Source: Pseudomonas sp. MYb327 (lineage in GTDB: Bacteria > Pseudomonadota > Gammaproteobacteria > Pseudomonadales > Pseudomonadaceae). From it: a stretch of 64,000 bases of DNA. Each line of letters starts with the position of its first letter. Position 1 is the first letter of the stretch. The notes beneath the pieces were generated by a model. That model saw nothing but the letters and a program-made list of their open reading frames with translations, did not search any database and was not told the origin of the DNA. Below, one piece after another: positions 60,606-64,000 of this stretch. Both the position numbers and the translations under genes were made by a program. Location of the stretch: assembly GCF_040438925.1 (NCBI RefSeq), contig NZ_CP159258.1:2618001-2682000 (forward strand). Reading direction: 5' to 3'.

Positions 60606-61718
60606 ATGTGCAATAAGAAATCCGCCAAAGCTGAAGTTGAAGTGCAATTCACTAACGAGAAGAGTTTCGGTCTGTTCGGACGGAACCTCGCCACGTGTCA
60701 AACGTCCTTGGGCGCCGGAGCGCGCCTGGAAGTAACCAACACGGAGGGCATGACCTACCATCTGAATGTCCGGGCGCAGTGCGAGTGCGATGGGCTACTC
60801 AAGATGCTCAACGTGGCAATCGACAAGTCCATCGATAGCAAACCCAAAGGGGTATCGGACGCCCCGCTCAAGATCGATGGTACTTATCGTGCCAACTGGC
60901 GGTCTCGCCAGGCCTACCTTCGCGAAGGTGATGGATACACCAGCAAGATCATCAGCTGCGCGTGGCCTGCCATTCCGGCGCTGAACTTTCGCAGCGAGGT
61001 AGGCGACGGTGCAACGCCGACTATCGACGCCGCAGCCATCGACTCGCAGCTGGTTTATGCCATGACCGACGCGACCCCAGAGCAGGTCACCGCATACTCC
61101 CACCTGAACCTCTTTGCGCAAGCGGCGGCACGCAATGACATAGCGAAAACAGGCGTGAACGTCCACAAGTCGGACTATCTGACGACAAAGGCTTGGTACG
61201 ATGCTGTGATCTACCAACTGACCCATCTTGGCTTCACCGTGAAGGCAGCTAGTGGCGGCGAAGTTCGGCAGGATGTTTCCTCGGGCGACGTGGACATCGG
61301 TAGCTTCCTGACCACCATCGTCGGCACGTACCTGGGGGCAACGGAACTTGAGGGCTTCAAGCAGCTCGCCAAGCTCCTGTCCAAAGATCCCAACGATGCG
61401 GGAACCAAAGACTTCATGACCTTCTGGTGGAACAGCGCTAGCACGCATGACAGTCGTACCACCATCGCCTTTGGCCCGATCAAGAACGACCAAGGTATGA
61501 CTTCTGTGACCGTTGTTTACCTGGTGCTGGATGTCGAATTCACCGACTGGCACTCGTTGTTTATCAACTACCACCATGAGGGTGTGTTGATTCACAGCGC
61601 TGCCGTTACTCTGGATCTCGACATGAAGGTCTACGATGCGTGTGCATCGCGGATCTTCGATGCCATTTCCGGCGCGGTTGAAGCCCACATCAAACAGCAG
61701 AAACTGGATTTTGGCTGA
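60606..61718 (+). CDS. Protein of unknown function (370 residues)
   Basis: No family was recognised. The sequence starts MCNKKSAKAEVEVQFTNEKS and has no signal peptide or membrane segment. The first 90 residues look beta-rich with four cysteines (TCQTS, QCECDG). The middle carries HSDYL-like and hydrophobic strands (SSGDVDIGSFLTTIVGTYLG), and the last third is again beta-rich (VTVVYLVLDVEFTDWHSLFI) before a charged helix (AVEAHIKQQKLDFG). GTAGGAG lies ahead of the ATG and a perfect 14-bp hairpin follows the stop, so it is a complete transcription unit. With a phage-type regulator upstream, it may be a cargo, effector or toxin gene; this is inference. Confidence 0.75.
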   Translation: MCNKKSAKAEVEVQFTNEKSFGLFGRNLATCQTSLGAGARLEVTNTEGMTYHLNVRAQCECDGLLKMLNVAIDKSIDSKPKGVSDAPLKIDGTYRANWRSRQAYLREGDGYTSKIISCAWPAIPALNFRSEVGDGATPTIDAAAIDSQLVYAMTDATPEQVTAYSHLNLFAQAAARNDIAKTGVNVHKSDYLTTKAWYDAVIYQLTHLGFTVKAASGGEVRQDVSSGDVDIGSFLTTIVGTYLGATELEGFKQLAKLLSKDPNDAGTKDFMTFWWNSASTHDSRTTIAFGPIKNDQGMTSVTVVYLVLDVEFTDWHSLFINYHHEGVLIHSAAVTLDLDMKVYDACASRIFDAISGAVEAHIKQQKLDFG

Positions 61719-61734
61719 TAGCCAACCGATGAGG

Positions 61735-61766
61735 AGCCCCAGCAAATGTTCCCATTTGCTGGGGCT
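61735..61766 (+). terminator. Terminator-like hairpin after the unknown gene
   Basis: AGCCCCAGCAAATG (61735-61748) and CATTTGCTGGGGCT (61753-61766) form a perfect 14-bp stem with a TTCC loop, 16 bases after the stop codon. A T-run is lacking. Confidence 0.65.
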
Positions 61767-62159
61767 GGGAAATTGCACTCCACTTGACCACTCGCTTGCA
61801 TTCGACCTGACCACTCATTTGCGTTTGTGCTGAGCACATTGCACCGGATTTGACAGGCATACTTTGCGACGATGATCGGCAGAGAACAGCCAAGATGCTG
61901 CCCTTCACGACACGTAGCAACCGGCCAAAAGCAGTCATCGGAATGATGGCAAAAGTGGGGATTGACCCCTTCATATTCGATGGACACCGCCTCACCGGTA
62001 TCGCGGCCAATGTCGAATCTCTGTAACGCTGTGGGGAAAAGGTATTGCGCCGGACATCAACGCCTGATAGATGACTTATCGGGTATCGCTCGATACCCTT
62101 CCGTCTCCGTAACCTGACAGTCTCCAGGTCAATTCCCTTCTCTCCCACACGAGCATGTC
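61767..62159. other. Repeat-bearing non-coding region before the MocR gene
   Basis: About 390 bases. Two imperfect direct copies, TGACCACTCGCTTGCATTCG and TGACCACTCATTTGCGTTTG (16 of 20 matching), lie side by side at about 61786-61826; such tandem end repeats occur at the tips of some insertion sequences. No transposase was found. The rest has no recognised gene and includes the MocR promoter. Confidence 0.4.
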
Positions 62160-63665
62160 ATGAAATCCCCCGCAGGTTTGCTGCTGTCGGCTATCGAGCT
62201 GGACCGTGCCAGTGCCATTCCCCTTTACCGCCAACTGTATCTGCAGATTCGCAAACAGATACTCAACGGACGAATCCAGGGGGGCGTGCGTCTGCCGTCG
62301 ACCCGGACCTTGAGCAACGAGTTGGGGTTGTCGCGGATCACCATTCTCAATGCGTTCGATCAGCTCATTGCCGAAGGATTCCTGGCCTCGCGCACGGGCG
62401 CCGGTACGTATGTCGGCACGGAGTGGGAAAGCCGGGGTAGCGAGGACGAGCAACCGCGCCAGCCACCGCGCCTGTCTGACCTGAGCCAGTCGATGCTGTC
62501 GCTGCGCAGCGATCATTTTCGCGGGGTGTCCTATGCCGACTGGGACCCCGCGACCCCGACGTCCTTTTTGCCCAGCCACAGCACCTATGACGCCTTCCCG
62601 CAGGCGATCTGGCGGCGCCTGATGAACCGTTACCTGCTCAAACCCACCAAGGCCATTCTGGGTTATGGCGAGTTGCAGGGCTTGCAGGTGTTTCGCACCG
62701 CGATTGCCGAGTACGTCTTCGATGCACGTGGCATCGACTGCGATGCAGGGCAAGTGGTGATCGTTTCCGGCGCGCAGCAGGCGTTCAATCTGTTGGGCAT
62801 GCTGCTGCTCAATCCGCAGGACAGTGTCTGGATGGAGGACCCGGGGCACATCGCCGCGCGCATTGCGTTGCAGGCTCAGGGGGCGCAGGTGGTTGCGTTG
62901 CGTATCGATGATCAGGGGATCGATGTCCAGCAAGGGCTGGCCGAGTGCCCGGATGCCCGCCTGGTGTTTTGCACGCCTTCGCGCCAGCATCCGTTGGGTG
63001 TCACCTTGAGTTATGCGCGGCGCCAGGCGCTCATCGACTGGGCGGCGCAGCAGCAAAGCTGGATCATCGAGGACGATTGCGACAGTGAGTTTCGTTACAG
63101 TGGCCGCCTCCTCCCGGCGCTGTATGCCATGGATCAGATGGCGCGGGTGATCTACGTCGGCACGTTCAGCAAAGTCCTCTTCCCCTCGCTGAGACTGGGT
63201 TATGTGATTCTGCCGCAAGCGCTGGTCGAGCCCTTCTGCACCCTGCGCGCGGTCATGGATCGCAGCCCGCCTACCCTGCTTCAGGCAACAACGGCAGACT
63301 TCATGGGCGAAGGCCACTTCCTCGGGCATATCCGCCGCATGCGTGCGCTGTACAAGGCGCGCCAGCAGGCCTTGATCGAACAGTTTGAAAAGCAGATTGG
63401 CAGCTTTTTCAGGATCTCCCCGACGGAGGCTGGCATGCACTTAATCGCCTGGCTGCCCCCCGAATTCAGTGACACTGACCTCGCCCGACAACTGGCCCAA
63501 CACAACATCCACACCTACGCCTTGAGCGACTACCGCATCAAACATGTCCTGCCGCCGGCGCTGTTGATCGGCTTTGCCGGCACGCCTGAAAACCAGGCCA
63601 GGGAGCGCGTCGAGGCGCTGGCCCAGGCGTTGCGCACATTGGGATATCTGCCATCGACCACTTGA
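62160..63665 (+). CDS. MocR/PdxR-type regulator (GntR domain fused to aminotransferase-like domain)
   Basis: The 501-residue protein has an N-terminal GntR winged helix (PLYRQLYLQIRKQILNGRIQ, LPSTRTLSNELGLSRITILN). A fold-type I aminotransferase domain follows: YGELQGLQVFRTAIAEYV, VVIVSGAQQAFNLLGMLLL, IIEDDCDSEFRYSG, and YVGTFSKVLFPSLRLGY with the PLP lysine. MocR proteins sense PLP or an amino-compound adduct and regulate vitamin B6, GABA, taurine or similar genes. No strong ribosome site precedes the ATG at 62160. The gene downstream on the same strand may be a target. Confidence 0.92.
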   Translation: MKSPAGLLLSAIELDRASAIPLYRQLYLQIRKQILNGRIQGGVRLPSTRTLSNELGLSRITILNAFDQLIAEGFLASRTGAGTYVGTEWESRGSEDEQPRQPPRLSDLSQSMLSLRSDHFRGVSYADWDPATPTSFLPSHSTYDAFPQAIWRRLMNRYLLKPTKAILGYGELQGLQVFRTAIAEYVFDARGIDCDAGQVVIVSGAQQAFNLLGMLLLNPQDSVWMEDPGHIAARIALQAQGAQVVALRIDDQGIDVQQGLAECPDARLVFCTPSRQHPLGVTLSYARRQALIDWAAQQQSWIIEDDCDSEFRYSGRLLPALYAMDQMARVIYVGTFSKVLFPSLRLGYVILPQALVEPFCTLRAVMDRSPPTLLQATTADFMGEGHFLGHIRRMRALYKARQQALIEQFEKQIGSFFRISPTEAGMHLIAWLPPEFSDTDLARQLAQHNIHTYALSDYRIKHVLPPALLIGFAGTPENQARERVEALAQALRTLGYLPSTT

Positions 63666-63697
63666 GCGAGGCAAGTGGTCTTATCAATTAACTGATA

Positions 63698-63707
63698 ATG
63701 GATCTAT
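63698..63707. promoter_or_regulatory. Near-match to the VanR-type palindrome upstream of the last gene
   Basis: ATGGATCTAT differs at one base from ATGGATCCAT. It lies 70 bases before the start codon at 63777. It could place the last gene in the vanillate regulon, or be chance. Confidence 0.3.
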
Positions 63708-63776
63708 CGAGAGTTCCTGACTGGCGCGATAAAGGTTGCGCCGGTAGACCCGGTGTCTGAACCAGGAACGACTCTA

Positions 63777-64000
63777 ATGAACAATAAGATCCAGGAACGA
63801 TTCAACGCCTTGCTGAGCCACAAAGTGGTCGAACACGGGGATGTTCCCGTGCTGACGGAGGCACTGGCCCGGCGGCTGCTTGAGCGTCTCGGGCAATTGC
63901 GCCTGTTTGCCCACGCCTACCCGCTACTGACCAACCTCACCCACGGTCGTGTCACCCCGGCCGACCTGCTGGACTTCGCCTATCGCCACGAACTGCAAGG
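63777..64000 (+). CDS. Probable sugar phosphate isomerase/epimerase-like TIM-barrel protein, N-terminal part (runs off the window)
   Basis: The visible 74 codons read MNNKIQERFNALLSHKVVEH, followed by a helical segment and LTHGRVTPADLLDFAYRHEL, which looks like the N-terminal part of a xylose-isomerase-like TIM-barrel protein. AGGA lies nine bases ahead of the ATG at 63777. The core with metal ligands is outside the window, so the family assignment is tentative. It follows the MocR gene on the same strand, with a near-VanR palindrome between. Confidence 0.45.
   Translation, partial: MNNKIQERFNALLSHKVVEHGDVPVLTEALARRLLERLGQLRLFAHAYPLLTNLTHGRVTPADLLDFAYRHELQ

Noticed and set aside
60795..61814. 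339-codon minus-strand frame opposite the unknown 370-residue protein
   Set aside because: The + strand frame has a ribosome site and ends just before a terminator, while the minus frame begins within that hairpin region's far side without a ribosome site. The + frame was preferred, though both lack known homologues to me.
62076..63440. 454-codon open frame antisense to the MocR gene
   Set aside because: The + strand product has a complete GntR-aminotransferase architecture; the antisense product is rich in Arg, Gln and His as typical shadows are.

Overview
The window reads as the chromosome of a Pseudomonas, most likely of the P. fluorescens group. The support is moderately high GC, an abundance of LysR regulators, OprD-type porins, FixJ-type two-component systems, DUF2790 proteins, a MocR regulator and a VanA/VanB pair. 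No rRNA, tRNA, CRISPR array or intact insertion sequence was seen. The content is accessory: small oxidoreductases, hydrolases, transporters and their regulators, with an unusual number of decayed genes.

Layout. 0-3.97 kb: the start of a mandelate-racemase-family gene, a divergent GntR/FCD regulator, an old yellow enzyme gene gutted by deletion, a luciferase-like monooxygenase and a LysR. 4-12.5 kb: exported or redox enzymes (a crotonase-fold protein with a signal peptide, Zn alcohol dehydrogenase, WrbA-like flavoprotein, FrnE-like DsbA protein, secreted alpha/beta hydrolase, secreted DJ-1 protein, secreted DUF4432 epimerase-like protein). 12.5-18 kb: purine deaminase plus NCS2 permease with a LysR, a chemoreceptor remnant, an EamA exporter and a class V aminotransferase. 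18-26.5 kb: diguanylate cyclase, patatin, lysine-rich basic protein, methyltransferase, aldehyde dehydrogenase with divergent LysR, LysE exporter and a cupin.

26.7-51.5 kb is the most interesting part. Cyanate genes occur three times. Locus A (33.7-35.6 kb) is a full operon: cyanase, DUF2790 protein, beta-carbonic anhydrase and glutaredoxin. Locus B (50.7-51.5 kb) has a second cyanase and a second DUF2790 protein. A dead copy (43.5-43.7 kb) next to a CynR-type regulator is an in-frame fusion of the first codons of cynS to the end of DUF2790. Two FixJ-type response regulators (29.45 and 49.6 kb) are close paralogues; the first still has its PAS histidine kinase, the second keeps only the kinase's last codons. 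The regions downstream of both regulators share an inverted repeat, ATACT-N2-AGTAT, which also occurs before an LRAT-like gene at 26.8 kb. A carbonic anhydrase gene lacking its whole zinc site and a frameshifted ferredoxin-reductase fusion add to the picture of a duplicated, eroding island. Embedded in it are glutathione S-transferases, an isochorismatase-like hydrolase, a DJ-1 protein, tandem overlapping LysR genes, and a stress cluster (glutathione reductase, DUF417, AhpD-like protein) whose AraC regulator resembles the hypochlorite sensor RclR.

54-64 kb appears richer in GC and is organised for vanillate use: aromatic-acid MFS transporter, OprD-type porin, VanR-like GntR regulator, VanB and VanA, with palindromes of the form AATGGATCCATT resembling the known VanR operator. 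It is followed by a small phage-type HTH regulator with an unrecognised 370-residue protein, a MocR regulator, and the start of a probable TIM-barrel epimerase gene.
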